A stretch of DNA of 58,507 nucleotides from JAEUJM01 sp044221555 (GTDB lineage: Bacteria > Actinomycetota > Acidimicrobiia > Acidimicrobiales > DATDAH01), in contig JBGAOY010000025.1 in assembly GCA_044221555.1 (NCBI GenBank), positions 1-58,507 of the forward strand, given 5' to 3'. This document shows, in pieces, positions 8,614-16,895 of this stretch. Positions within the stretch are counted from its first letter, which is position 1; each line of letters starts with the position of its first letter. The translations under genes and the position numbers were made by a program. The notes beneath the pieces are model-generated. The model was given only the letters and a program-made list of their open reading frames with translations, ran no database searches and was not told the origin of the DNA.

Positions 8614-10164
8614 TCAGGTGGACCAGCGGAGGGTCACCAGCGACCGGGCGGGCAGGGTCGCGGGGATGGTGAGGTCGCCGAAGCGGACGGTGACGGCCGT
8701 GGCCGGGCCGTGGTTGGCCACCACCAGCACGATGCGCTCCCCGTCGGTTCGGAGCGCGGCCGCCTCGAGGGGGTCGGACCCTGCGCCGGACACGGTCACG
8801 GGCACCACCGGCGACCCGGGCGGCGCCCAGCGCCCGACGTGGGCCAGCACGTCGGCGTCGTCCGTGGGCGACCAGGTGCCGGCAGCGGGGTCGACGGTGA
8901 GCACCCCCCGGCACGTCGAGCAGCCACCCCCGTCGGGGCCCGGGCCCGGATCGACGGCCAGGTCGCCCAGGAGGGTGGCGTTGCCCCAGTGACGCAGGCC
9001 GGCGAGGACTAGGTCGGCGGTGCCGAAGAACGAGCGGTCGCCGGCGCCCCGCGGTTCGCCGCCGGAGCACTCGGTGACCCACAGGCGGAGGCCGGGGAAC
9101 GAGCGGTGCACCGTGTCGTTCGCCTCCTGCTGGCTGCCGTCGCCGCAGCGGAACGCGGTGCCGGCCACCCGGTCGCCGACCAGGGGGGCGACGTCGGGGC
9201 TCGACAGGATGGCGAGGGGCGACTCGGGGTGCTCCCAGCTGTGGTCCCACACCAGCACCCGGGTGTCGAGGCCCGCCCGGTCGAGCGCCGGCACCAGACG
9301 GTCGGCGATGAAGCGGGCCTGCTGGTCGGCGTCCATGGACATCGCCGGCGCGCCGCTGGTCGCGCCGGTGGGCTCGTTCGCCACGGCGAGCCAGCCGATG
9401 TCCACGCCCTCGTCGGCGTAGGACTCCAGGTACCGGACCAGGTAGTCGGCGTACACCCCCTCGTAGCGCGGGAGGAGCGATCCGTGGTCGAGCACGCCCG
9501 AGTCCTTCATCCACGCAGGCGCGCTCCGGGCGCTGGCGACGAACTCGATCGCCGGGTCGGCGGCCCGGATCTCGCGGGCGACCGGGATCACGGCCTCGAG
9601 GTCGGGCGCGATGTCGAACGCCGAGAGGGTGGGGTCGGGCGTGTCGGAGTCGTCGTAGGAGTAGGGCGGCCCGGTGAGGCTCGACGAGCCCACCACCAGG
9701 CGCACCACCGAGAGGCCGGCGCCCTGGTCGGGGGTGAAGAGCGACGCCAGCGCCTCGGCCCGCTCGGCGTCGGGCAGGGCGGCCAGCACCGCCGCGGCCG
9801 AGCCGGTGAGCCCGGCGCCCACACCGTCGAACACCTGCCGGCGGGCCTCGTCGTCCACCTCGAGCACCGGCCCGTCGGGCACCGGGCCGCCGGTGTCGTC
9901 GGCGCTCTCGGTGCTCTCGGGGCTGCCGGTCGAGGTCGGGGCGGTGGACGTGACCGTGGGGTCGGTGAGCGTGAACTGCGATGCCTCCAGCCGCATCGAG
10001 CCGTCGGCGGTGGAGGTCAACTGGTCGATCGGGCGCTGCCGGGGCGGCTCGGGGGGCGACTCGCCCGGCGCACAGGAGACGACCGCGGCGAGCCCCACGA
10101 CCGCGGCGAGCATCGCGTGACGCCGTCCCGGCGAGCGCCCGCGGCGGCGGCATCGGACGGACAC
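8614..10164 (-). CDS. Secreted GH30-like glycoside hydrolase (probable lipoprotein)
   Basis: An Arg-rich N-terminus, a hydrophobic stretch (MLAAVVGLAAVV) and a Cys (SCAPGE) suggest a lipoprotein signal. A Ser/Thr/Pro-rich linker follows, then the catalytic domain: QVFDGVGAGLTGSAAAVL resembles the GH30 N-terminal strand, ANEPTG carries the likely acid/base Glu, and LWVTECSGG the likely nucleophile Glu. A C-terminal beta domain ends PARSLVTLRW. Known GH30 substrates are glucosylceramide, beta-1,6-glucan and xylan; which applies here cannot be told. The GTG at 10164 gives a basic n-region and has a -10-like TACATT just upstream; ATG at 10113 is the alternative. Confidence 0.85.
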   Translation of the reverse strand: MSVRCRRRGRSPGRRHAMLAAVVGLAAVVSCAPGESPPEPPRQRPIDQLTSTADGSMRLEASQFTLTDPTVTSTAPTSTGSPESTESADDTGGPVPDGPVLEVDDEARRQVFDGVGAGLTGSAAAVLAALPDAERAEALASLFTPDQGAGLSVVRLVVGSSSLTGPPYSYDDSDTPDPTLSAFDIAPDLEAVIPVAREIRAADPAIEFVASARSAPAWMKDSGVLDHGSLLPRYEGVYADYLVRYLESYADEGVDIGWLAVANEPTGATSGAPAMSMDADQQARFIADRLVPALDRAGLDTRVLVWDHSWEHPESPLAILSSPDVAPLVGDRVAGTAFRCGDGSQQEANDTVHRSFPGLRLWVTECSGGEPRGAGDRSFFGTADLVLAGLRHWGNATLLGDLAVDPGPGPDGGGCSTCRGVLTVDPAAGTWSPTDDADVLAHVGRWAPPGSPVVPVTVSGAGSDPLEAAALRTDGERIVLVVANHGPATAVTVRFGDLTIPATLPARSLVTLRWST

Positions 10165-10386
10165 GCGTGCCGAATGTATCGGGCGGGCCACCGGCGCCCT
10201 GCGGGGGCGGGGGCCCGCCCCGATGCCGACGACCGCGGCCACGGTCGGGTCCGCGCCCGGTCGTCCCCGGCGTGGGGTTTCGGGACGCACTGGGCCCGGC
10301 CGTCGACCGAAGGTCGCCCTCGGCGGCCTCCGGTGCCTACCCCGAACGCAGGGCTCGAGCGGGAGCTCGGGAAGCACCGCAGATCA

Positions 10387-10425
10387 CTGGACACTTCATC
10401 TATACGACCTAGACAGACTGTCCAG
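10387..10425. promoter_or_regulatory. Candidate TetR operator upstream of the 10446 regulator
   Basis: CTGGACA (10387-10393) and TGTCCAG (10419-10425) form an inverted repeat with a wide spacer, and within it GACAG-A-CTGTC (10412-10422) is a tight perfect palindrome. A -35-like TAGACA (10410) and a -10-like TACAAC (10433) overlap or follow it, as expected for an autorepressed TetR gene. Confidence 0.45.
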
Positions 10426-10445
10426 GATCGGATACAACGGGAGGC

Positions 10446-11084
10446 ATGGGACGGGACACCCGGCGAGCGATCCTGGACGCCACCCTCGCCCTCCTCGCCG
10501 AGGGCGAGGGCGCGTTCACCTACGAACGGCTCGCGACACGGGCCGGTGTGGCCCGCCAGACGCTGTACACGCACTTCCCCGATCGCACCGCGCTACTCAT
10601 CGCCGCGGTCGATCAGGTGCGGGTCGACCTGGGCGCCGAGCAACTGGAGGCACCCGTGTACGCCGCACCCACCGCCGGCGACGCGCTGGAGGCCCTGGTC
10701 GACTTCCATCTGGCCTACACGCCCCAGATCATCGCCCCGTCGCGGGCCATGGAGGCCCAGCGGGCAGCCCACCCTGAGCTGTCAGAAGCCTTCGAGCGAC
10801 GGCCGTCGGGCCGACGCCAACTCGTTCGCCACGTGGTGACCCGATTGCGGGCCGAGGGCCTGCTCGACCGGTCGTGGTCGGTCGACGAAGCCACCGATCT
10901 CGTCAGCGCGCTCACGACCGCGGCGTTCACCTCCGACCTGCTCGACGAGCGCCGTTGGCCGATCGACCAGTTGCGCCGACGGCTGCTCGAGACGATCCGG
11001 CGCACGTTGCTGGGCGGCGCGCCCCTCCGATCCGCACCCGAACCCTCACACCGTCGACCCGACACCGAAGGAGACCCCCCATGA
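10446..11084 (+). CDS. TetR/AcrR family transcriptional regulator
   Basis: 212 aa with the classic TetR N-terminus: RRAILDATLALLAEGEG, then FTYERLATRAGVARQTLYTHF (the latter is the HTH). The ATG at 10446 has GGGAGG right before it. It overlaps the following SnoaL-like gene by ATGA, so both are one transcript, and the small protein is the most likely direct target along with the regulator itself. A palindrome lies at the promoter. The ligand is unknown. Confidence 0.92.
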   Translation: MGRDTRRAILDATLALLAEGEGAFTYERLATRAGVARQTLYTHFPDRTALLIAAVDQVRVDLGAEQLEAPVYAAPTAGDALEALVDFHLAYTPQIIAPSRAMEAQRAAHPELSEAFERRPSGRRQLVRHVVTRLRAEGLLDRSWSVDEATDLVSALTTAAFTSDLLDERRWPIDQLRRRLLETIRRTLLGGAPLRSAPEPSHRRPDTEGDPP

Positions 11085-11476
11085 CCACCGACCCCGCCGC
11101 CGTCGCCACCGATTTCTACGCCACCATCCAGTCCGCCTGGAACGACGCCGACGGCCCTGCCTTCGGCGCCGCCTTCGGCGCGGTGACCGACTTCGTCGAC
11201 ATCCGGGGGGTGCACCACCACGGCGGCCCCGCCGAGATCGGTGAGAGCCACCAGGGCATCTTCGACAGCATCTACAAGGGCAGTGTGATCCGCTACGACC
11301 TCCAAGGGGCCCGGGTGCTCGGCGACGACGTGGTCGTGGCCAACGGCCGGGCCACGCTCGACGCACCGGCCGGGCCCCTGGCCGGCGTGCACCACGCCGT
11401 CAGCACCGTCGTGCTGGTGCCCGAAGACGGCGGGTGGCGGGCCGTCGCCTTCCACAACACCCTGGTCACCGCCTGA
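11081..11476 (+). CDS. SnoaL/DUF4440-like NTF2-fold protein
   Basis: 131 aa, with the usual NTF2-like layout: a first helix (AVATDFYATIQSAWNDAD), a conserved strand (VTDFVDIRGVHHHG), EIGESHQGIFDSIYKGS, and C-terminal strands ending GGWRAVAFHNTLV. The family (SgcJ/EcaC-like) includes small enzymes and stress proteins; no reaction can be assigned. The ATG is part of the ATGA overlap with the TetR stop codon, and AAGGAG is present 8-14 nt upstream, so expression is coupled to the regulator. Confidence 0.85.
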   Translation: MTTDPAAVATDFYATIQSAWNDADGPAFGAAFGAVTDFVDIRGVHHHGGPAEIGESHQGIFDSIYKGSVIRYDLQGARVLGDDVVVANGRATLDAPAGPLAGVHHAVSTVVLVPEDGGWRAVAFHNTLVTA

Positions 11477-11518
11477 CAGCACACGGGCACCGAGCCTGGA
11501 ACCGGACGCATCCGTGCA

Positions 11519-11560
11519 CCCTGAGGTGCCTGGATGCGCCGAGTTCACGACACCTCAGGG
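11519..11560. terminator. Bidirectional hairpin between convergent genes
   Basis: CCCTGAGGTG (11519-11528) pairs perfectly with CACCTCAGGG (11551-11560) around a 22-nt loop. It sits between the SnoaL-like gene (+) and the thiolase gene (-), and its right arm includes the thiolase stop codon (11555-11557). It could serve both directions. Confidence 0.6.
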
Positions 11561-12724
11561 CTGGCCGAGGATCAGCGCGCTGGTGGGGACGCCGGTGCCG
11601 GCGGTGACCAGCACGTGCTCGACGTCGGCCACCTGGTTGCACGAGGTGCCCCGCACCTGGCGCACGCCCTCGGCGATGCCGTTCATCCCGTGGATGTAGG
11701 CCTCACCGAGCAGGCCGCCGTTGGTGTTGATGGGGAGGCGCCCACCCAGCGACAGGTTCTCGACGGTGGCGAAGTGCTTGGCTTCGCCACGCTCGCAGAA
11801 GCCCAGCTCCTCGAGCTGCATGAGCACGAACGGCGTGAAGTGGTCGTAGAGGAACGCGGTGGAGATGTCGGCGGGGGTGAGGCCCGAGGCCTTCCAGAGC
11901 GCGACCGCGGCGGTGGCCATCTCGGGCAGGCCGGTGAGGTCGTCCCGGTAGTAGGCGGTGATGGTCTCGCTGTCGAAGCTGGCCGCCTGCACCGCGGCGG
12001 TGATGATCGCCGGGCGCTGGCGGAGGTCGCGGGCCCGCTCGGCGCTGGTGACCACCAGGGCCACACCGCCGTCGCTCTCCTGGCAGCAGTCGAGCAGGCG
12101 CAGCACCGGCTCGATGATCCAGCGCGAGGCCTGGTGGTCCTCGATGGTGATGGGCCGGTCGTGGAACCACGCCGCCGGGTTGGTGGCGGCGTGCGTGCGG
12201 TCGACCACCGCGATGGCGCCGAAGTCCTCGTTGGTGACGCCGTAGCGGTGCATGTAGCGGCGGGCGTGCAGCGCCACCCATGCCGCGGGGGTCATCAGGC
12301 CGTAAGGGGCGTACCACGACAGCCACGGCGGCAGGCCCCCGCCGCCGCTGCCGGGGGCGCCACCGAAGCGGAAGCCCGACCGCTCGTTGAACGCGCGGTA
12401 GCAGACCACCACCTCGGCCACCCCGGTGGCGACGGCCATGGCCGCCTGCAGCACCGTGCCCGCGGCGGCGCCGCCGCCGTAGGGCACGCGGGTGAACACC
12501 GACAGGCTGGGGATGCCCAGGTTGCGGGCCACCTCGGTCTCGTCGCTGGTGTCCATGGTGAACGTCACCAGGCCGTCCACGTCGGCGGGGGTCAGGCCGG
12601 CGTCGTCGAGCGCGGCCTTGACCGCCTCGCAGGCCAACTGCAACTCGCTGCGGCCCGACGCCTTCGAGAATTCGGTCTGGCCGATGCCGGCGATGGCGGT
12701 GCGGTCCTTCAGCCACGCGCTCAC
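11555..12724 (-). CDS. Ltp2-like thiolase-fold lipid-transfer protein/aldolase
   Basis: 389 aa, thiolase fold: TAIAGIGQTEFSKASGRSEL at the N-terminus and NGGLLGEAYIHGMNGIAEG and NQVADVEHVLVTAGTG at the C-terminus. Where degradative thiolases carry the nucleophilic Cys there is GGGAAAGTVLQAAMAV, i.e. no Cys, and the C-terminal His motif is altered. This is the pattern of the SCP-x/Ltp group, in which Ltp2 works with a DUF35 partner as a retro-aldolase in steroid side-chain degradation. The GTG start overlaps the preceding MaoC stop (GTGA). The four-gene context supports an aldolase role, which remains an inference. Confidence 0.88.
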   Translation of the reverse strand: MSAWLKDRTAIAGIGQTEFSKASGRSELQLACEAVKAALDDAGLTPADVDGLVTFTMDTSDETEVARNLGIPSLSVFTRVPYGGGAAAGTVLQAAMAVATGVAEVVVCYRAFNERSGFRFGGAPGSGGGGLPPWLSWYAPYGLMTPAAWVALHARRYMHRYGVTNEDFGAIAVVDRTHAATNPAAWFHDRPITIEDHQASRWIIEPVLRLLDCCQESDGGVALVVTSAERARDLRQRPAIITAAVQAASFDSETITAYYRDDLTGLPEMATAAVALWKASGLTPADISTAFLYDHFTPFVLMQLEELGFCERGEAKHFATVENLSLGGRLPINTNGGLLGEAYIHGMNGIAEGVRQVRGTSCNQVADVEHVLVTAGTGVPTSALILGQP

Positions 12725-13173
12725 GGGGTGACCTCGCCGCCGCCGGGGCGGCGGGGCAGGTCGAGCACGGCGGTGCCGGTGATGTGGTCGCCGAGGTCGC
12801 CGACCGCGCGGAACTCCACCTCCACCAGGCCGGCGCTGCCGTCGAGCCGGGTGGCGGTGACGGTGCCGTCGTAGGTGAGGGTGTGGCCCGGGAACACGGG
12901 CACCCCCAGGCGGATGGACAGGTTCTTGACCATTGCCTCGGGCCCGGCCCAGTCGGTGAGGAACCGGCTGCAGTAGCCGGTGTCCGACAGGATGTTCATG
13001 AAGATGTCGGGCGCGCCCTGGGTGTTGGCGTAGTCGCGGTCGTGGTGCACCGGCATGAAGTCGCGGCTGGCGATGGCCCCGGCCACGATGCGGGTGGCGG
13101 TCATCGGGATCGCCATCGTGGGCAGCGCGTCGCCCACCTGCACCGCCTCCCAGTGGAGCGTGGTCGTGGTCAT
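12721..13173 (-). CDS. MaoC-like hotdog enoyl-CoA hydratase subunit (ChsH1-like)
   Basis: 150 aa hotdog protein with a MaoC-type catalytic helix region, SRDFMPVHHDRDYANTQGA, then DIFMNILSDTGYCSRFL and TDWAGPEAMVKNLSIRLGVP. From memory, these stretches resemble ChsH1 of the mycobacterial 3-carbon side-chain hydratase. It probably forms a heteromer with the MaoC encoded first in this operon. It overlaps the DUF35 gene by ATGA and the Ltp2-like gene by GTGA. The hydration substrate (a CoA ester with a short side chain) is inferred. Confidence 0.87.
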   Translation of the reverse strand: MTTTTLHWEAVQVGDALPTMAIPMTATRIVAGAIASRDFMPVHHDRDYANTQGAPDIFMNILSDTGYCSRFLTDWAGPEAMVKNLSIRLGVPVFPGHTLTYDGTVTATRLDGSAGLVEVEFRAVGDLGDHITGTAVLDLPRRPGGGEVTP

Positions 13174-13586
13174 CGCCCGCCCTCCCCGGCGCCCGCCGGA
13201 CGGAACTGCGGCAGCACCAGACCATCGTCGAAGTGCTCGAAGAACACCTCGACGGCCATGCCGATGGTGGCCTCCTCGGGCGCGATCCCCACCAGGTTCG
13301 ACACCAGCCGGGTGCCCTCCTCGAGGTCGATCAGGGCCACGATGTAGCCGGGCTCGAACCAGGGGAACTGCGGGTGCTGCGGCATCACGAAGCTGAACAG
13401 GGTGCCCGTGCCCGACGACTCGACGGTGTCCCAGTCGAGCGAGTTGCAGTGCGGGCACATCGGCCGGGGTGGGTGGCGCAGCGCAGCACACGCCGCGCAG
13501 CGCTGGATCAGCAGCTTGTGGTCCTTGGCCCCGTCCCAGAAGAACTGGGTGTCGGGGGTGATGGTGGGCGCGAGGCGGCTGCTCAT
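13170..13586 (-). CDS. DUF35/Zn-ribbon OB-fold protein
   Basis: 138 aa. A rubredoxin-like zinc ribbon (CAAC near residue 33 and CPHC about 14 residues later) is followed by the OB-fold (GTGTLFSFVMPQHPQFPWFE, YIVALIDLEEGTRLVSNLVG). In steroid-degrading actinobacteria this domain is usually the C-terminal half of ChsH2 and docks the Ltp2 aldolase on the hydratase. Here it is a separate gene between the two MaoC genes. It overlaps both neighbours by ATGA, which implies near-equal synthesis of the partners. Confidence 0.92.
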   Translation of the reverse strand: MSSRLAPTITPDTQFFWDGAKDHKLLIQRCAACAALRHPPRPMCPHCNSLDWDTVESSGTGTLFSFVMPQHPQFPWFEPGYIVALIDLEEGTRLVSNLVGIAPEEATIGMAVEVFFEHFDDGLVLPQFRPAGAGEGGR

Positions 13587-14161
13587 GGCTCGCCCACGCT
13601 CCCGGGCTTGAACTTCAGGATTCGGAAGCGCTGGCGCCCGACGACCTCGCCGTGCTGGTCGGTGTAGGTGGTCGCCCAGGTGACGAAGTGGCCGGTGCCG
13701 ATCCGGGTCTGCTTCTCGTCCGAGATCGACTCGACCACGGTGGTGGCCGACACGGTGTCGCCCGGCCGCAGGTAGCGCACGATCTCGAACTCGGAGTTCG
13801 AGGCCAGCGTGGCGGTGAACCCGGCCTCGTCGAACACGGCCAACGGTCCGCCGTCGTCGCGCTCGACGGGCGATCCGCCCCGCTCGGCGATGCCGGTGAT
13901 CTTGGGGGTGGCCATGGTCCAGGTCTGCAGCATCAGCGGCGGCGCCACCACCCCGCCGAACCGTGTGCCCGCGGCGAACTCGGGGTCGGTGTAGACGGGG
14001 TTGTCGTCCTCGAAGGCGGCCGCCCAGTGCCGCATCATGGGCTGGTTCACCGGGTCGGGCCCCACCGACGGCTGGTTCGACCCCACCGGCGCGCCCACGA
14101 GCGCGGCGATCCGGTCGGCGAAGGTGGGGTCGCCGTCGCCCCCCGTGGCGTGGTCGTTCAT
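13583..14161 (-). CDS. MaoC-like dehydratase N-terminal domain protein (ChsH2 N-half-like)
   Basis: 192 aa of the hotdog type found in the N-terminal half of ChsH2 and FAS1-like dehydratases: NQPMMRHWAAAFEDDNPVYT and GGVVAPPLMLQTWTMATP. First gene of the operon. The ATG at 14161 lacks a clear ribosome binding site, and an in-frame GTG at 14179 is possible. Taken with the next three genes, the operon encodes the parts of an MaoC2-DUF35-Ltp2 hydratase/aldolase, with the MaoC and DUF35 halves of ChsH2 on separate polypeptides. Confidence 0.87.
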   Translation of the reverse strand: MNDHATGGDGDPTFADRIAALVGAPVGSNQPSVGPDPVNQPMMRHWAAAFEDDNPVYTDPEFAAGTRFGGVVAPPLMLQTWTMATPKITGIAERGGSPVERDDGGPLAVFDEAGFTATLASNSEFEIVRYLRPGDTVSATTVVESISDEKQTRIGTGHFVTWATTYTDQHGEVVGRQRFRILKFKPGSVGEP

Positions 14162-14269
14162 GGAACGTGTTCTTATCACCGCGCCCGGGCACCGCCGAAC
14201 GGCCTGCCGTGAGGAGCGGGCGCGGCGACGAGGCGCACGGGGTGGGCGGCCCCTTCCCGGCCGGGCCGG

Positions 14270-15955
14270 TCAGGTGGGGAAGCGCACCGTCGGTGGGTAG
14301 GGCGGGGTGGCGGCCGACCAGGCGCCCTCGCTCGAGGCGAGGCGGTACAGCCACTGGACGGCCTGGCTGCGGGTGACGGCGTAGCGGGGGTGGAAGGTGG
14401 TGTGCGCCGGCGGGCCGGAGACGACGTCGTTGGCCACGGCCCAGTCGAGCGCGGGGTTCGGCCCCACGTCGGTGAACCCGTGGGCGGGGAACCCGGTGGG
14501 CTGGCCGACCAACTGCCACAGCATCTGCACGAGGCGGGGGCGCTTCATCATGTACTCGGCATGGAAGGTGTTCTGGGCGTTGGGCACGATCAAGCCCTGT
14601 TCCACCGCCCAGTCGAGGCCGTCGTGGTACGGGGCGTCGGCCGGCACGTCGGTGAAGTCCGTGTCGGGAGCGCCCTCGGGGGCACCCATGAACCGCCACA
14701 GCTCGTCCACGGTCTGGCCCCGCAGGAGCGCGCTGTCGGGACGGAAGCGGTTGTGGGCCGACGGCCGCACCAGGTGGTGGCAGGTGGCCCAGTCGAGCGC
14801 CGGCGTGTAACGCGCCGACCGTGCCACGTCGCCGTAGAAGTAGCCGATCGGGCTCGCGTTGCAGGCGGGCGCGCCCACCGGCTCCGGCTCGAAGCGGCCG
14901 ATGGTGGCGCCGTCGGTGTTCGGGTCCTGGGTGAACCAGACGTTGGCGTCGGGCCCGGCGGCGATCGACGAGATGTCGGTCAGGCCGTCATCGGTGAACT
15001 CGGTCGAACCGCCGCTGAGGGGCAGCCGCACGAGGCGCGACGGCAGGTCGAAGCCGACGAGGTCGCGCCGGGCACCGTCGGTCCACAGCGATCCGTCGGG
15101 GCCGTTCGTGATCACGTGCGCCAGCGGCGTGCCGGGGTCGCACGTACGGGTGCCGTTGGTGGTGAACGTGCACAGCACGATCTGGCTGCGGGGATCGGGG
15201 ATCGAGTCGTCGTTCTCGACGGTCCAGAGGCGACCGTCGGGCGCCGCCGCGATCCCGAACAGGTCGTCGGTGGGGTTGGTCACGCCGTCGAAGGGATCGG
15301 TGAGGAAGGTGTCGACCCGGCCCTCCGGGCTCAGGCGGTACACGCCGGCGACGAACGCGCTGAAGGTGACCCACAGGTTGCCGTCCGCGCCGACGGTGAG
15401 GTCGTTGCCGGTGGACGGCAGGCGGAAGGTGGCCTGCACCACGCCGTCGGTGTCGATCTCCTTCACCTTGTTCCCGTACAGCGCCCAGAGGTGGCCGCGG
15501 GGGCCGGCGGTGATGGCCACCGGCGAGCGCACGTGGTCGACCGTGTGCGGGGTGATCGTCCCGCTGGTGGTGGCCTCGGACAGGGCGCCCACGCGGGGCG
15601 GGGTGGTGGCCGGGTTCGAGGCCGCCCACAGGTTGCCGTCGGGCCCTGCGGTGACCTGGCCGTCGGCGTCGGCGCCCAGCGGGAAGGTGGTGATGTCGCC
15701 CACCGGGGTGATGCGGCCCAGCACGTCGTCGGTGCCGGTCTCGCTCCGGGCGAGGAACCACAGGTTGCCGTCGGGGCCGGCGGTGATGTCGGTGGCGGTG
15801 CGGGCACCGTCGGTGTCGCTGGCGGGCACGGTGAAGAAGGTGAAGTCACCCGTCGCCGCACCGGCCGGCGCCGAGCCTGCCCCCACGGACACGAGGGTGG
15901 CCAGCACCAGCGCCGCCACCGTCGTGACCCCGACGTGTCCTCGTCGTGTCCTCAT
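14270..15955 (-). CDS. Secreted beta-propeller (Vgb-like) protein with C-terminal SLH-like repeats
   Basis: 561 aa. A signal peptide (VTTVAALVLATLVSVGAG, then APAGAA) is followed by repeated TAGPDGNLW-type blades (at least seven), the repeat of streptogramin-lyase-like propellers. The last about 200 residues hold three S-layer-homology-like units (YTPALDWATCHHLVRP, YHDGLDWAVEQGLIVP, NPALDWAVANDVVSG), each followed by an R/T-x-Q helix (RGQTVDELWR, TRSQAVQWLYR). This suggests export and attachment to the cell wall. Lyase activity should not be assumed from propeller similarity. Confidence 0.85.
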   Translation of the reverse strand: MRTRRGHVGVTTVAALVLATLVSVGAGSAPAGAATGDFTFFTVPASDTDGARTATDITAGPDGNLWFLARSETGTDDVLGRITPVGDITTFPLGADADGQVTAGPDGNLWAASNPATTPPRVGALSEATTSGTITPHTVDHVRSPVAITAGPRGHLWALYGNKVKEIDTDGVVQATFRLPSTGNDLTVGADGNLWVTFSAFVAGVYRLSPEGRVDTFLTDPFDGVTNPTDDLFGIAAAPDGRLWTVENDDSIPDPRSQIVLCTFTTNGTRTCDPGTPLAHVITNGPDGSLWTDGARRDLVGFDLPSRLVRLPLSGGSTEFTDDGLTDISSIAAGPDANVWFTQDPNTDGATIGRFEPEPVGAPACNASPIGYFYGDVARSARYTPALDWATCHHLVRPSAHNRFRPDSALLRGQTVDELWRFMGAPEGAPDTDFTDVPADAPYHDGLDWAVEQGLIVPNAQNTFHAEYMMKRPRLVQMLWQLVGQPTGFPAHGFTDVGPNPALDWAVANDVVSGPPAHTTFHPRYAVTRSQAVQWLYRLASSEGAWSAATPPYPPTVRFPT

Positions 15956-16038
15956 CGCCCGCCCTCCGGTTCGTGATCCTTCGCGGGGCCAGACTACGAG
16001 GCTTCCGGGCGGCGAGGGCGGCGGGTGACCGCGCGCAT

Positions 16039-16081
16039 CTCGACGACACAGCGCGCGGAACGGGCGCGCCATGTCGTCGAG
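16039..16081. repeat. Dispersed palindrome, family A, copy 2 (imperfect)
   Basis: CTCGACGACACAGCGCGCG (16039-16057) and GGCGCGCCATGTCGTCGAG (16063-16081) pair with three mismatches. The outer arms equal those of the palindrome at 4070-4112. It lies between two genes read on the minus strand, again in an intercistronic position. Confidence 0.75.
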
Positions 16082-16107
16082 GTGGCCGGCAAGGTGCTGC
16101 GTCCCGG

Positions 16108-16821
16108 TCAGCCGCCGAGCGCGCTCACCATCGGTGCCCGGTTGTCGGCCGCGGCCCGGTCGGTCCCGCCGGCGGGCGCATGCGACTCGGCGGCGGCGCC
16201 CTTCCACAGGGCGACGGAGATGCCGATGACCCAGACGGTGGTCACGAGCCAGCTGGCGAACACCAGCGGCATCACGAACCCACCGTCGCTGGCCACGCCG
16301 ACACCGGTCGCGGTGGCCAGCACCGCACCGATCCCGCCGGCGGCCACCACCCAGCGGGGGAGGGTGGCCTGGGCGTGGGCCTGGGCGCTGACCGCCCCCA
16401 TCGTGGCGGCCAACCCGAATTGCGCGGCGGCCGACAGCACCCCGGCCAGCACCGCGGCGAACACCACCACGTCGGCGCCCAGCTCGTCGACCCGCAGTGC
16501 GACCGCGCTCGAGATGCCGCTGGCGGTGAGCCACCCGATGGTCATGATGGCCATGCCGACCGTCGCGATGGGGGCCAGCGGTGCCGCGTCGGCGCCGCGC
16601 CAGACGTGGGACCGGACGGCCCCGAACCACACCAGGAACGCCAGCACGGTGAGGCCGAACACGAAGGCGAGGGCCTGGATGCCACCGGGGTTGTCGGCGT
16701 ACCACTGGAGCCAGTCGGCCGTGGCGGCGTCGGGGGCCGGGGGCGGGGGTGCGAGGGCGAAGCTTCCGAGGCTCAGCACGAGGGCGACGATCCCCGCCAC
16801 TGCACCGGTGCGCTTGTTCAT
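16108..16821 (-). CDS. Membrane protein of unknown function (about six TM segments)
   Basis: 237 aa. An N-terminal hydrophobic segment (AGIVALVLSLGSFALA) and further long apolar stretches (IQALAFVFGLTVLAFLVW, ATVGMAIMTIGWL, VVFAAVLAGVLSAA, WVVAAGGIGAVLATATGVG, VFASWLVTTVWVIGISV) indicate an integral membrane protein. No family was recognised with confidence. GGAAGGAG upstream fixes the ATG at 16821. It is divergent from the XRE-STAND regulator, and the operator between them makes it the likely regulated partner. Confidence 0.8.
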   Translation of the reverse strand: MNKRTGAVAGIVALVLSLGSFALAPPPPAPDAATADWLQWYADNPGGIQALAFVFGLTVLAFLVWFGAVRSHVWRGADAAPLAPIATVGMAIMTIGWLTASGISSAVALRVDELGADVVVFAAVLAGVLSAAAQFGLAATMGAVSAQAHAQATLPRWVVAAGGIGAVLATATGVGVASDGGFVMPLVFASWLVTTVWVIGISVALWKGAAAESHAPAGGTDRAAADNRAPMVSALGG

Positions 16822-16895
16822 GGTGTGCTCCTTCCGAGCGGGCCGCGGTGGGTCCGGGCCGTTGCCCACACGGGACCACGGTGGTGCCGCACAGG

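Noticed and set aside
11534..12874. Long plus-strand open frame (over 400 codons) opposite the thiolase gene
   Set aside because: Its product is His/Gly/Arg/Val-rich shadow sequence. The minus strand encodes an unmistakable thiolase with proper overlaps.
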